A stretch of DNA of 64,000 nt. Origin: JAYFQE01 sp034927345 (lineage in GTDB: Bacteria; Bacillota; Clostridia; Saccharofermentanales; UBA5734). Below, in pieces: positions 43,888 to 52,600 of this stretch. Below the pieces are notes generated by a model. It made no database searches. It saw nothing but the letters and a program-made list of their open reading frames with translations, and was not told the DNA's origin. The translations under genes and the position numbers were made by a program. Each line of letters begins with the position of its first letter. The first letter of the stretch is position 1. The stretch covers positions 62,001 through 126,000 of the forward strand of contig JAYFQE010000012.1 of assembly GCA_034927345.1 (NCBI GenBank), given 5' to 3'.

Positions 43888-45156
43888 TTAACCGCGCCGG
43901 CTTTGCACATCGGCCTCATAACGTTTTAAGCTCTGCAGCCAATCGGTACTGACCCCGGTATCCTGTTGCAGGCAAAGCTGATCCCAAACGGCCTGGACCG
44001 GCAGATTTTTGAATTCTTCCATCAGGATCAGGCGGGAAGTAAAATCACCGGCTGCTTCCGCTTCTTCGAGCAAATGACTGGGTTCCAGCAAGGCCGAGAG
44101 CAAAGCTTTGCCGGCGGACCGCAAGCCGATGATCCAGGCGGCGACCCGGTTGATGCTGGCGTCGAAATAATCCAGGCCAATATGAACTTGGCCGAGAAAA
44201 TTACCCCGTTTCAATTCCAGCATTAGGTTGGACAGATCGTCGCCCTGAATCAGGACATGATCGCTGTCCCAACGAATACCCCGGCTGACATGCAGGAGGA
44301 CGTCGTCGATTTGCAAAGCGATTGCCGACAGCTTGTCGACAACTGATTCGGTCGGATGATAATGCCCGGTGTCCAGGCAAACGCCAAGGCCGTGCCGGGC
44401 GGCGTAAGCCAGATAAAATTCATGCGAACCGACTGTAAAGCTTTCCAGGCCGATGCCAAACAGTTTGCCTTCCAGAACATCAATGACATCCTGATGATCG
44501 TAGGTTTCGGCAAAAATCTGATCCAGCGAATCCAGCAGGTTTTCCCGATAAAGCCGGCGATTGGCCGGAATATCTTTTAAGCCGTCGGGAATCCAGATGT
44601 TGTTGACGCAAGGCGTTCCAAGTTCGCGTCCGAAGGCGGCGGAAATCGCCCGGGCGCTTTTGCCGGCCTTAATCCAGTAATCACGGACATCCCGGCGCCG
44701 GGAGGCCAGCGAGAAACCGTCGATCATCATCGGATGAGTAAAAAACGAGGCGTTGAAGTCCAGTCCGTATCCCCGGTCTTTAGCCCAGGCCAGCCAGCCG
44801 GAAAAATCATCGGCCGTCAGTTCGTTGCGCGGCGTCGGCCTGACAGGCTCGGCATACATGCTGTGCAGGTTAACCCGGTGTTTGCAGGGAGAGCAGGCAA
44901 AAGCCTGTTCGATATCCCGGCGCAGTTCATCACCGTTTCTGGCGGCTCCCGGATATTGGCCGGTGACCAGGTTCTGGCTGGCTGCTCCGCCGACATCCTC
45001 AAATCCCCGGACATCATCGCCTTGCCAGCAATGCAGGGATATCGGTATCTGCCTGAACGCGGCGATCGCAGCCTCGGTATCGATGCCAAATTCGGCGTAA
45101 ATCGATTGAGCGGCCTGATAATTCTGGTTAATTCGTTTTTCTTGATGCTGATACAT
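43888..45156 (-). CDS. rhaA: L-rhamnose isomerase
   Basis: 422 residues, usual RhaA length (about 420). Typical blocks are ISLHCWQGDDVRGFE near the start, PSHLLEEAEAAGDFTSRL near the end, and metal ligands in GLESFTVGSHE, CLDTGHYHP, LLHVSRGIRWDSDHV and HIGLDYFDASINR. It converts L-rhamnose to L-rhamnulose with Mn/Mg in the cytoplasm. ATG 45156 lies 10 nt after AGGAG; GTG 45162 lies 4 nt after it. It is the first gene of the operon with GH78 and is controlled by the operator at 45236-45253. No rhamnulokinase or rhamnulose-1-phosphate aldolase gene is in the window. Confidence 0.96.
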   Translation of the reverse strand: MYQHQEKRINQNYQAAQSIYAEFGIDTEAAIAAFRQIPISLHCWQGDDVRGFEDVGGAASQNLVTGQYPGAARNGDELRRDIEQAFACSPCKHRVNLHSMYAEPVRPTPRNELTADDFSGWLAWAKDRGYGLDFNASFFTHPMMIDGFSLASRRRDVRDYWIKAGKSARAISAAFGRELGTPCVNNIWIPDGLKDIPANRRLYRENLLDSLDQIFAETYDHQDVIDVLEGKLFGIGLESFTVGSHEFYLAYAARHGLGVCLDTGHYHPTESVVDKLSAIALQIDDVLLHVSRGIRWDSDHVLIQGDDLSNLMLELKRGNFLGQVHIGLDYFDASINRVAAWIIGLRSAGKALLSALLEPSHLLEEAEAAGDFTSRLILMEEFKNLPVQAVWDQLCLQQDTGVSTDWLQSLKRYEADVQSRRG

Positions 45157-45235
45157 CGTCACTCATCTCCTGTTTTTAGATTTGGTCAAGAAACACATTT
45201 CGGTTAAATAATACGGAAAATAAACAATACATGAC

Positions 45236-45253
45236 AATTAAAGCGCTTTAATT
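45236..45253. promoter_or_regulatory. 18-bp perfect palindrome, LacI-type operator of rhaA
   Basis: AATTAAAGC followed by its exact reverse complement GCTTTAATT. It begins 3 bp downstream of the rhaA -10 element and so covers the transcription start. A partial copy (TTAACGCTTTGTCAA, 45270-45284) overlaps the -35. The adjacent LacI gene is the likely repressor. Confidence 0.75.
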
Positions 45254-45255
45254 TC

Positions 45256-45284
45256 ATATTATCCAAGAATTAACGCTTTGTCAA
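45256..45284 (-). promoter_or_regulatory. promoter of the rhaA operon
   Basis: On the minus strand, TTGACA (45284-45279), a 17-bp spacer and TAATAT (45261-45256). Near-consensus. Confidence 0.8.
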
Positions 45285-45314
45285 CAAACGCGCGCCGGAA
45301 AAATCCGGTTTTCG

Positions 45315-45343
45315 TTGACAGCGTAAAGTTCGCATGCTATTTT
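45315..45343 (+). promoter_or_regulatory. promoter of the rhamnose-locus lacI gene
   Basis: TTGACA (45315-45320), a 17-bp spacer and TATTTT (45338-45343), about 27 bp before the GTG start. Confidence 0.65.
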
Positions 45344-45369
45344 TTAAGGGTAAATCATAAAGAAGTCAG

Positions 45370-46410
45370 GTGAATGATCTGATTACGATCAATGATGTCG
45401 CCCGGGCCGCTCAGGTATCCACGGCAACCGTGTCGCTGGCCTTAAATGGCAACCCCTGTGTCAAACAGCAAACCCGCGAACGGATCATCCGGATTGCCAA
45501 AGAACTAGGCTACTCCCCCAATCGGCTGGCCCAGGGACTGGCGCGCCGGAAGAGCGGGCTGATCGGATTGGCCGTGCCGGATATCGAAAGCCTTTATTAT
45601 GGCAAGATTGTCCGGCATATCGATGAAGCGGCCGGACAGAACGGTTATCAGCTGACTTTAGCCATTTCCAACGACAATCCGGAAACGGAACGGAAAATAA
45701 TCGGCAAATTCATCGATCAACAAGTTGAGGGCTTGATTGTAGCTCCAATTAACCAGCCTGTTCAACAAGTCAATTATTTTCAGGAACTGGTGAAGACTAA
45801 AATTCCCTGCGTTTTTATCACAGCCTATTATCCTCAATTAAAAGCGCCTTATGTCATGGCCGACCTGCAAGCCGGCAGTTGTGTTTTGGCAGAACATCTT
45901 CTCAGCCAGGGGCGGCGTCACTTGTGTTTCTTATCGGGCTGTCCTGAAGTCATCACCACCCAAATCCGCACAGCCGGCTTAGAAGAAGCCGTGCGGAAGG
46001 CCGCCGGCCGGCAGGCGCCAAAGGCCAGCCTGCGCATTATCGCCTGCCAGAGACTTGATTATGCGGCCGGCTATGAACAGGCTTGTCTGCTATTAAAACA
46101 GAATCTGCCGGTTGACGCCATCATCACGATTAACGATGAAATGGCTTTAGGCGCTTTGAACGCGGCAATCAGCCTGGGCTTTGACATTCCCGGCCAACTG
46201 GCGGTCGCCGGTTACGACAATATGATTTTCTCCAGCGCCGCGACGGTGCCGATTACGACCGTCGACCAGAATATCGATCTGATGTGCCGGCAGGCTGTCG
46301 ACATGCTGATGACTATGATGAAACAAAGCGGGCAAGAAGCAAACGGACATCCGTCCGGAATCATGCTGGAACCCCGTCTGGTTATCCGCCGCTCAACAGA
46401 GCGTCCGTAA
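45370..46410 (+). CDS. LacI-family regulator of the rhamnose operon
   Basis: 346 residues starting at GTG. The helix-turn-helix is ITINDVARAAQVSTATVSLA (about 4-23), with hinge YSPNRLAQGLARRKSG, then a sugar-binding effector domain (GLAVPDIESLYYGKIV, AIITINDEMALGALNAAI, VAGYDNMIFSSA). It diverges from rhaA with an 18-bp palindrome between them, so it most likely represses rhaA-GH78 and responds to rhamnose or rhamnulose (inference). Rhamnose operons more often use AraC- or DeoR-type regulators, so a LacI type is a variant. It ends before a bidirectional terminator. Confidence 0.93.
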   Translation: MNDLITINDVARAAQVSTATVSLALNGNPCVKQQTRERIIRIAKELGYSPNRLAQGLARRKSGLIGLAVPDIESLYYGKIVRHIDEAAGQNGYQLTLAISNDNPETERKIIGKFIDQQVEGLIVAPINQPVQQVNYFQELVKTKIPCVFITAYYPQLKAPYVMADLQAGSCVLAEHLLSQGRRHLCFLSGCPEVITTQIRTAGLEEAVRKAAGRQAPKASLRIIACQRLDYAAGYEQACLLLKQNLPVDAIITINDEMALGALNAAISLGFDIPGQLAVAGYDNMIFSSAATVPITTVDQNIDLMCRQAVDMLMTMMKQSGQEANGHPSGIMLEPRLVIRRSTERP

Positions 46411-46434
46411 CCGCCCGAAAACTCCGGCAGACGC

Positions 46435-46471
46435 AAAAAGACCGGAGAATATAGGTTTCTCCGGCCTTTTT
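46435..46471. terminator. bidirectional intrinsic terminator
   Basis: AAAAAG, arms CCGGAGAA (46442-46449) and TTCTCCGG (46457-46464), then CTTTTT. It serves both the lacI gene (plus) and the aminotransferase operon (minus), which converge here. Confidence 0.9.
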
Positions 46472-46502
46472 GCGGTACATTAAGCAGATTCAGCCTGTTT
46501 AA

Positions 46503-47858
46503 TCAATGGATGCCGTAATATTTTTCAGTTTCCGTCAAAGCGTCTTCAATAATGTCGAATCCCTTGAGCAGCATGTCGTCTTCCATGATTAAAGGCGGCG
46601 AGAGGCGCAGGATATGGTGGGCGGGAACCCAGGCCAGACCACGGGCGAAAGCTTTCTGATAAACCATGTGGCCGGCTTCTTCGAACGGTTCTTTGGTTTC
46701 GCGGTCCTTGACCAGTTCTAATGCCAGCAGGCAGCCTTTGCCGCGGACATCGCCAAGGATCTTATGCCGGCCCATCATCTCGCGCATGCGCTTCATGGCT
46801 ACGTCGCCCAAATGGGCCGAACGTTCGCAGAGCTGTTCTTCCTCGATGACTTCGATCGAAGCCAGAGCTGCGGCGCAGGCCATCGGATTGCCGCCGTAGC
46901 TGGATGAAGCGGATATTTTTTCGATGCTTGATTTGTAGCGGTCGCTGACGCACATGGCGGTAACCGGGAAACCGTTGCCGAACCCCTTGCCTAAGGTGGT
47001 GATGTCCGGAATGACGTTCCAGTGCTCCATGGCAAACATCTTGCCGGTTCGTCCCATGCAGGTCAGTACTTCATCGGCGATCAGGAGGCAGCCGAGTTTA
47101 TCGCAAAGCTGACGCAGGCGGGGCATGAAAGCATCCGGCGGCACAACCGATCCGCCCCAGCCCTGGATCGGTTCGAGCACGATGCCGGCGAGCTGGCCGG
47201 AGGTTTCGTTTTTAATGGCCATTTCCAGATAATCGGCGCAATAACACTGGCATTGATCCGGCTTCATTTTAAACGGGCAGCGGTAGCAATTCGGCCGCGG
47301 CGCCAGGAAAAAGCCTGGCGCGCGCAATCCCTGGGTTTTGTCAACGCCGGCGCAGCTGACCGCGCCCATCGTCTTGCCATGAAAATCGCGCCAGAAGGAA
47401 ACAAACTCTATTTTGCCGGATGCGGCCCGGGCGCAGCGCAGAGCGGCTTCGACCGCCGTGGTGCCGGAATCGTACAACTGGATGCCGTTGAGATCGCCGT
47501 TGGTGGTCGCCGCCAGTTTTTCCAGAAGCTGCATCTTAACCGGCGTTGTGAAATCATGGCAATTCATCAGCTGATTGGCATATTTAGCCACCGCTTCGCT
47601 GATCTTGGGATGGCAATGCCCCAGGCCGGTCACATAAATGCCGGATGAGAAATCAATGAAGGTGTTGCCGTCGACATCGGTCAGCGTGCAGCCCTTGCCG
47701 GATTCAAAGGCAACTGGAAAAAGCGTAACCTGGCTGGAATAGCCCTTCATGTATTTAGCTGCCCGCTGATGATATTCGCGGGACTTCGGGCCCGGCAGCT
47801 CTGTGTGGATGGCGGGCAGTTTGTCCAGATCAACTTTAGCCCAATTTTTGTCGTACAT
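46503..47858 (-). CDS. class-III PLP-dependent aminotransferase
   Basis: 451 residues of the 4-aminobutyrate/ornithine-type aminotransferase family: GHCHPKISEAVAKY, DSGTTAVEAALRCARAA, ADEVLTCMGRTGK (Asp contacting the PLP ring) and TTLGKGFGNGFP (Schiff-base Lys). A short Cys-rich insert (NCYRCPFKMKP, then CQCYC) lies at about 190-210. AAGGAGG directly precedes ATG 47858; a longer frame to 48185 runs into the upstream gene and is rejected. The nearest neighbour is a Gfo oxidoreductase 43 bp upstream, so an oxidise-then-transaminate route to or from an amino sugar is possible (inference). Confidence 0.9.
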   Translation of the reverse strand: MYDKNWAKVDLDKLPAIHTELPGPKSREYHQRAAKYMKGYSSQVTLFPVAFESGKGCTLTDVDGNTFIDFSSGIYVTGLGHCHPKISEAVAKYANQLMNCHDFTTPVKMQLLEKLAATTNGDLNGIQLYDSGTTAVEAALRCARAASGKIEFVSFWRDFHGKTMGAVSCAGVDKTQGLRAPGFFLAPRPNCYRCPFKMKPDQCQCYCADYLEMAIKNETSGQLAGIVLEPIQGWGGSVVPPDAFMPRLRQLCDKLGCLLIADEVLTCMGRTGKMFAMEHWNVIPDITTLGKGFGNGFPVTAMCVSDRYKSSIEKISASSSYGGNPMACAAALASIEVIEEEQLCERSAHLGDVAMKRMREMMGRHKILGDVRGKGCLLALELVKDRETKEPFEEAGHMVYQKAFARGLAWVPAHHILRLSPPLIMEDDMLLKGFDIIEDALTETEKYYGIH

Positions 47859-47901
47859 AAAAACCTCCTTGAAATTAACTCCGGCTGCGACTGTCTGCCG
47901 C

Positions 47902-49035
47902 TCAGACCGGTTCGATCGTTTTGTAATGATGGGAACGCAGAGCCGCTGTCTGCAAGGCATGGGACATGCGGGTTTCTTCCGGCGTGAAACAGCCGAATTC
48001 AACGGATTTGCCGTCAAGCTCCAGCATATAGGCGCCCCACATTTGCAAAATCGCGTCGGTAAAGCCAAACTCGAAGATCGGGCCGGTGATGACCGGAAGC
48101 ATCGGCTTATAACCGACATTGACGTCAGCCCAGGCTTGTTCTTTGCCCCAGTCGACCGTGTAGCTGAAAATGTTGGGATTCTCACTGGTAAATCTGGCCG
48201 ATGCTTTCATGCCGTAGATTTCAAAATACCAGTTGTCCGTACAACCGGGCGCCATCCGTTTGGTTTCCAGATACATGGTAAAAGAATCACCCTGATGGTC
48301 GGCCGTATCGCAGATCATCGTACCGTTGTCCCAAGTATCGCAGGCAGCCATGCCGCCTTTGCCGTCCGGACGTTCGGTAATAAATTTCCCTAATTTGGCA
48401 CAGACATTTTTCGGCATAAACCCCATGCGGAAGGGAATATGCTCGGCGTGAATGCCCAGATCGCCCAGACAGCCATACTCGCCGTTGATTGCCGCCTTGC
48501 GTTTCCAGTTGATCGGCTTGTTGACATCCATGTCGCTGCTATGGCAGAAACCGCCCTTGATTTCCAGAATCCGGCCGAAACGTTCCTCGCGAATCCAACG
48601 GATCAGGAGCTGCATGGCCGGGAAGAAAGGAAATTCGCTGGAGCAGCGGGCAAATACTTCCGGATGTCCGGCCAGTTCTTCCAGGATGGCTTGATTCTGT
48701 TTTTGATCCATGCCAAAAGGCTTTTCGCCCATGATATGCTTGCCGGAGCGAATGGCTGCCGTGATGATTTCCTCATGCAAAATATGGGGGACGGCGATAT
48801 AGACCGCTTCGATATCTTTTTGCGCCAGCAATTCCCGATAATCCGAATAAACGGACCGGACGGTCGGTATATTTGCGCTGAACCAGGTCGTGTTTTCCGG
48901 ATTGACATCACAAACGGCCACAATTTCCGGCCGGGCAATCTCTGTTTTAAAATGACACCAACGAGCTGCGGCACTGGCAAATTCGCGGCCCATCAGACCG
49001 CAGCCAATAATACCAAATCGATAAGTGCGTGCCAT
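47902..49035 (-). CDS. Gfo/Idh/MocA-family oxidoreductase
   Basis: 377 residues. NAD motif FGIIGCGLMGREFA, family motif GEKPFG with the catalytic-type Lys, and GCLGDLGIHAEHIPFRMGF in the C-terminal domain. The substrate is probably a sugar, amino sugar or inositol. It is the first gene of the two-gene operon with the aminotransferase, under a near-consensus promoter. AGGGGA and AGGA lie before ATG 49035. Confidence 0.87.
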   Translation of the reverse strand: MARTYRFGIIGCGLMGREFASAAARWCHFKTEIARPEIVAVCDVNPENTTWFSANIPTVRSVYSDYRELLAQKDIEAVYIAVPHILHEEIITAAIRSGKHIMGEKPFGMDQKQNQAILEELAGHPEVFARCSSEFPFFPAMQLLIRWIREERFGRILEIKGGFCHSSDMDVNKPINWKRKAAINGEYGCLGDLGIHAEHIPFRMGFMPKNVCAKLGKFITERPDGKGGMAACDTWDNGTMICDTADHQGDSFTMYLETKRMAPGCTDNWYFEIYGMKASARFTSENPNIFSYTVDWGKEQAWADVNVGYKPMLPVITGPIFEFGFTDAILQMWGAYMLELDGKSVEFGCFTPEETRMSHALQTAALRSHHYKTIEPV

Positions 49036-49088
49036 GATCCTGTCCCCTTCCGAACCTTTCGGTTGCTTCAGATGTCCTATTGCGAATG

Positions 49089-49117
49089 ATTATAAACGAT
49101 CATAAAACGAAAGTCAA
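49089..49117 (-). promoter_or_regulatory. promoter of the Gfo-aminotransferase operon
   Basis: On the minus strand, TTGACT (49117-49112), a 17-bp spacer and TATAAT (49094-49089). AACG repeats at 49095 and 49106 (plus-strand reading), with AACA at 49116, lie inside it and resemble the spacing in the deoR promoter. Confidence 0.85.
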
Positions 49118-49150
49118 CACAACATAAATGAAATATAAAACCAACCTAAA

Positions 49151-49190
49151 AAACAAACCCGGATTGCTTTGCGGCAATCCGGGTTTTGTT
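49151..49190 (-). terminator. intrinsic terminator after the AraC-GyrI gene
   Basis: AAACCCGGATTGC (49155-49167) pairs with GCAATCCGGGTTT (49174-49186), a 13-bp stem with a 6-nt loop; the minus strand continues GTTTTTT. Confidence 0.88.
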
Positions 49191-49261
49191 GTTCTTGCGG
49201 AAACAGAAAGGTAAAGTTCACGTCGGGTTATGGGGGGGACCGGTCCTGAAACCGGATCGTT

Positions 49262-50170
49262 TCAGGCATGTAAGGGACGAACCGGCCGGGCTTCGATATA
49301 GCCGCGGTAACCCATCGGCGCCAGCTGAAAACGAGGACCATCGGAATCGGCCCATTGAAAGCCATAAAGCTCCGGATTGTAAATTTTTATCAATTCCCAA
49401 ACTTCGCCGATCGCATCTTCGTAATGGTCGTCATCATAGGGCTCACCTTGAAAAACCATCATTTTACAGGGCGGCAGATCGATCATTTCAAGACCTTCGG
49501 GTATCGGGCCGGCGTAACCGGCCGGCATTTCCACGCCTTGGACGTACAGGGAAGTGCCGGGTTTGATCAGATGATCCGGCAGCCATAGGCCGATGGGTTC
49601 ATATAAAGCATCCTTGATGCCGGTCAGAATTTCCCAGATGTCGCAGCCAACTTCTTCACAATAAGCATAATAATCGGTTGCCTTAATCCCTCGTTTTAAA
49701 ATCAATTTGCGCGCCGGGCGGTCAATGACCTGTACAAAAATGGCGCTGGCTTTCTTTTTATCGGACATCGTGTTTTCTCCTTTATTGATACCAGGATAGG
49801 CGTCACGGACTTTTTCCGGCAGAAACAAGCGAACGGGCCGGGGATGCTTTTGCAAAGATTTCGGGGTTAATCCAAATTCTTTCGAAAAAGCGCGGGTAAA
49901 ACCTTCGTGTGAATCAAAAATGAAATCGAAAGCAACGTCAATAATCCGCGCGTCCTGATTCTGCAGCCTCAGGGCGGCACGGGACAGCCGCAAAGTCCGG
50001 ATGTATTCAAAAGGTGTTTTGCCGGTCAGATCCTTGAATAATCTCGCGCTGTGCCAAGGTGAATAGCCGGCCGCACAAGCGAGGTCGTGCAGACTGATCG
50101 GCAGGGCAATATGGGTTTCAATATAGTCCTGCATCCGTTGAACCGCGTCAATCTTGTTTCGGTTATCCAT
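49262..50170 (-). CDS. AraC-family regulator with GyrI-like effector domain
   Basis: 302 residues. The N-terminal AraC DNA-binding domain (about 10-105: SLHDLACAAGYSPWHSARLF, IIDVAFDFIFDSHEGFTRAF) is joined to a C-terminal GyrI-like/SOUL-type ligand-binding domain (about 140-295: KLILKRGIKATDYYAYCEEV, GVEMPAGYAG). This is the Rob/MarA-like architecture of regulators that bind drugs or other small amphipathic molecules. GGAGG lies 6 nt before ATG 50170. It appears monocistronic with its own terminator; its target is unknown. Confidence 0.88.
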   Translation of the reverse strand: MDNRNKIDAVQRMQDYIETHIALPISLHDLACAAGYSPWHSARLFKDLTGKTPFEYIRTLRLSRAALRLQNQDARIIDVAFDFIFDSHEGFTRAFSKEFGLTPKSLQKHPRPVRLFLPEKVRDAYPGINKGENTMSDKKKASAIFVQVIDRPARKLILKRGIKATDYYAYCEEVGCDIWEILTGIKDALYEPIGLWLPDHLIKPGTSLYVQGVEMPAGYAGPIPEGLEMIDLPPCKMMVFQGEPYDDDHYEDAIGEVWELIKIYNPELYGFQWADSDGPRFQLAPMGYRGYIEARPVRPLHA

Positions 50171-50228
50171 GTTTTGCCTCCACCACCACTATACATCGTC
50201 CGGGGGAAGAAAACTTGACCCTGCTTGC

Positions 50229-51008
50229 TCAGATTTCTGCAACAACAACCTGGATTCCCTGTTCGGTAAAGGCGCGTAAATCGTCTTCCGAGGCGTTCCA
50301 ATCAGTAATCAACATATGTAATTTGTTTGACGGACAGATACTGATAATAGAATCAAATCCGATTTTTTCAGTCGGATACAAGCCCACTGCAATTTTTGAG
50401 TTATCAATGACTGCGTTTATCAGTCCGATGTTTCTTGATTTCTGAATGGAAAGACCAAATTTTGCCGAGATGCAGGCAGAGGTTATAAAGCATTTATCGA
50501 ATTTCAACCGTTTGATGGTTTCTACCGTAAAATCATCGTAAAAAGCGCCGTTGCGGTTCATTTCGCCGCCTGTGACAATCACAGTTATGTTTTCATATTT
50601 GCGCAGCTCCTCGGCGATTGAAATCGAGTTCGTTACAAGGGTGCAGCATAATTCATGGGGGAGATTTTGGGCTATTAAAGCGCCAACACTGGCCGGCGCA
50701 AGATAGACGACATCGTTGGGCTCGATGAACGTAATGGCTTTTTTGGCAATCGCCAGATAATTGTCTTTAACCATTTGAACTCTTTCGGCAGAAGATAAAT
50801 CATGACATTCGCCGCCTTGACCTATTTTTCTGTTTGGGATGGCGCCGCCGTGAGTTCTCTTTAATAATCCTTTCTCTTCTAATATCCTTAAGTCTCTTTT
50901 AGCAGAATCATAACTGATTTCGAACTTTTCTTGAATCTCACCTGTAGTTATGCTTCTTTTTTCGGATAGAAGATCAAGAATAGCTTGATGACGTTCTTCG
51001 ATAAACAT
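50229..51008 (-). CDS. DeoR-family transcriptional regulator
   Basis: 259 residues. The N-terminal winged helix is typical (IEERHQAILDLLSEKRSI, ISYDSAKRDLRILEEKGLL, KRTHGGAI) and the C-terminal sensor domain is of the sugar-phosphate-isomerase type (VYLAPASVGALIAQNL, VIVTGGEMN, DKCFITSACI). ATG 51008 has AAGG 7 nt upstream; the frame extends to 51101 without a better site. DeoR proteins respond to sugar phosphates. Its promoter contains AACG repeats at 10-bp steps, also seen in the Gfo-aminotransferase promoter about 2 kb away, which suggests it controls both. Confidence 0.92.
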   Translation of the reverse strand: MFIEERHQAILDLLSEKRSITTGEIQEKFEISYDSAKRDLRILEEKGLLKRTHGGAIPNRKIGQGGECHDLSSAERVQMVKDNYLAIAKKAITFIEPNDVVYLAPASVGALIAQNLPHELCCTLVTNSISIAEELRKYENITVIVTGGEMNRNGAFYDDFTVETIKRLKFDKCFITSACISAKFGLSIQKSRNIGLINAVIDNSKIAVGLYPTEKIGFDSIISICPSNKLHMLITDWNASEDDLRAFTEQGIQVVVAEI

Positions 51009-51074
51009 ATAAATACCTTCTCTCTGAATTCGTTTTGAAGCTTGGTTGCAACAAATGCTCATCATCATTAACAG

Positions 51075-51103
51075 ATTATAACGAAAATTAACGTATGTCA
51101 ACG
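51075..51103 (-). promoter_or_regulatory. deoR promoter with phased AACG repeats
   Basis: On the minus strand, TTGACA (51101-51096), a 15-bp spacer and TATAAT (51080-51075). On the plus strand AACG occurs at 51080, 51090 and 51100, exactly one helical turn apart, as expected for a DeoR-type tandem operator. The 325-bp gap between the divergent genes holds this and the promoter at 51224-51252. Confidence 0.6.
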
Positions 51104-51223
51104 ATATATCATAAATATGGGTGAAAATAATTAACGGTTATTCACATATATCCATCGCTTGCTGCTTATCGTTTGAGGATGTCGCTGAACAAAACGAATA
51201 TGACCGCCGGCAGCATGTGTATT

Positions 51224-51252
51224 TTGACAACTTTATGGTAAGTGAGTATCCT
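51224..51252 (+). promoter_or_regulatory. promoter of the second GH109-like Gfo gene
   Basis: TTGACA (51224-51229), a 17-bp spacer and TATCCT (51247-51252), about 80 bp before the start codon. Confidence 0.6.
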
Positions 51253-51333
51253 GAGTCCATAGACTGATGAGGCGCATTTTTGCCCGATGAAAGATTTTTA
51301 TGAGATGACAAGTCAGCTTTGGGAGGGATTTTA

Positions 51334-52494
51334 ATGATTAAAGTGGGTATTGCCGGAGCACGCGGCCTTTCAGCGATAACGGGCCTGCGGAGCATAGCGG
51401 ATGTGGAGATAACGGCGATTTGTGATTTGAATGAAGATGCCCTTGATAAAATGGCAGCTGAACAACATATTCCCCATAAATACCGCGTCTTTGAGGATAT
51501 GCTCGATTCCGATCTGGATGCCGTCTGGATCGCCACGCCGATGCAGTGCCATGTCCCGCAGACTATTGCCGCTTTGGAAGCAGGCAAGCATGTCATGAGC
51601 GAGGTTACGGCCGGCGTTACCATGGATGAATTATGGTGGCTGATGGAGTGTGTTGAGAAATACAACAAGATCTATATGTTTGCTGAAAACTGCTGTTATG
51701 CCCCGCAGCACCAGATGGTCCGCGAACTGCTGCGCCGGGGCATATTGGGCGAACCTTATTATGCTGAGGGTGAATACCTGCATAACTGTTTGCATTTGTT
51801 GAAATATCCCAATGGGAAAAATTCCTGGCGCAATTACTGGCAGCTGGGTACGCACGGTTCGTTTTATCCGACTCACAGCATCGGCCCGGTTATGCAGTGG
51901 TTTGACGGCGACCGGATCGAGCGGGTCACGTGTTTCGGCAGTGGTCATCACGTCCGGCCGGATATCCGCAATGAGGACACAACGGTGACCATGTGTCAGC
52001 TGAAAAGCGGCAAACTCGTAAAAATCCGTGTGGATTGCATATCGCCGAGGCCACTGCCAAGCACGACTTATTTTCAGCTTCAATGCACGAAAGGCGCTTA
52101 TGAGTCGCCGCGCGGCGGCGGTGACAGCGCCAAGATCTGGCTGGAGAGCTTTAGCGACGGATCTGAAAAAGCAGAATGGCATCGGCTGGATGATTTTCAA
52201 GCTTATTTGCCTGAACGGTATCGTCAGGCAACCGATAAGCAAAGATCGGCCGGACATGATGGATCGGACTATTTTATTGTTCAGGATTTTATCGAAGCGA
52301 TAAAAACCGGGCAGCAGCCTGAGCTTGATGTTTATAAAGCCTGCGAATGGACTGCGGTCGCTTTGCTTTCGGCGCTGAGCGTAACCAATAACAGCCGGCC
52401 GATGTTGATGCCGGATTTCCGAAAAAACATGCCGTCGGCGGAGCAGCATCTGTCCTTGGCCGCCGCGGAGGAACAGCGTTCCGGAAAAAATTGA
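51334..52494 (+). CDS. Gfo/Idh/MocA oxidoreductase, GH109-like branch
   Basis: 386 residues. NAD motif KVGIAGARGLSAITGL (an unusual GARG loop), SEVTAGVTMDELWWL, FAENCCYAPQHQMV, GSFYPTHSIGPVMQWF, HDGSDYFIVQDF and ACEWTAVALLSALSV align with the protein at 36421 in motif order. They are therefore distant paralogues of the branch that includes GH109. GGGAGGG precedes ATG 51334. It diverges from deoR, which probably controls it. It may cleave or oxidise a glycoside that enters the fucosidase/amidohydrolase region downstream (inference). Confidence 0.84.
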   Translation: MIKVGIAGARGLSAITGLRSIADVEITAICDLNEDALDKMAAEQHIPHKYRVFEDMLDSDLDAVWIATPMQCHVPQTIAALEAGKHVMSEVTAGVTMDELWWLMECVEKYNKIYMFAENCCYAPQHQMVRELLRRGILGEPYYAEGEYLHNCLHLLKYPNGKNSWRNYWQLGTHGSFYPTHSIGPVMQWFDGDRIERVTCFGSGHHVRPDIRNEDTTVTMCQLKSGKLVKIRVDCISPRPLPSTTYFQLQCTKGAYESPRGGGDSAKIWLESFSDGSEKAEWHRLDDFQAYLPERYRQATDKQRSAGHDGSDYFIVQDFIEAIKTGQQPELDVYKACEWTAVALLSALSVTNNSRPMLMPDFRKNMPSAEQHLSLAAAEEQRSGKN

Positions 52495-52565
52495 TCCGGC
52501 TTTCGGTAGTTTCCTGTAATATGCATGCTTGTTCGTAGAATCCGTGCAGAAATGAAAATTGACCT

Positions 52566-52574
52566 TGCTATAAT
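52566..52574 (+). promoter_or_regulatory. extended -10 promoter of the amidohydrolase pair
   Basis: TGCTATAAT (TGn followed by a perfect TATAAT at 52569-52574) with no recognisable -35 element, about 30 bp before the start. Confidence 0.5.
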
Positions 52575-52600
52575 TAGAGCTGAAAGGGAGGTCAATGCCT

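Noticed and set aside
47859..48185. N-terminal extension of the aminotransferase frame up to 48185.
   Set aside because: It overlaps the Gfo coding sequence, and AAGGAGG places the start at 47858.
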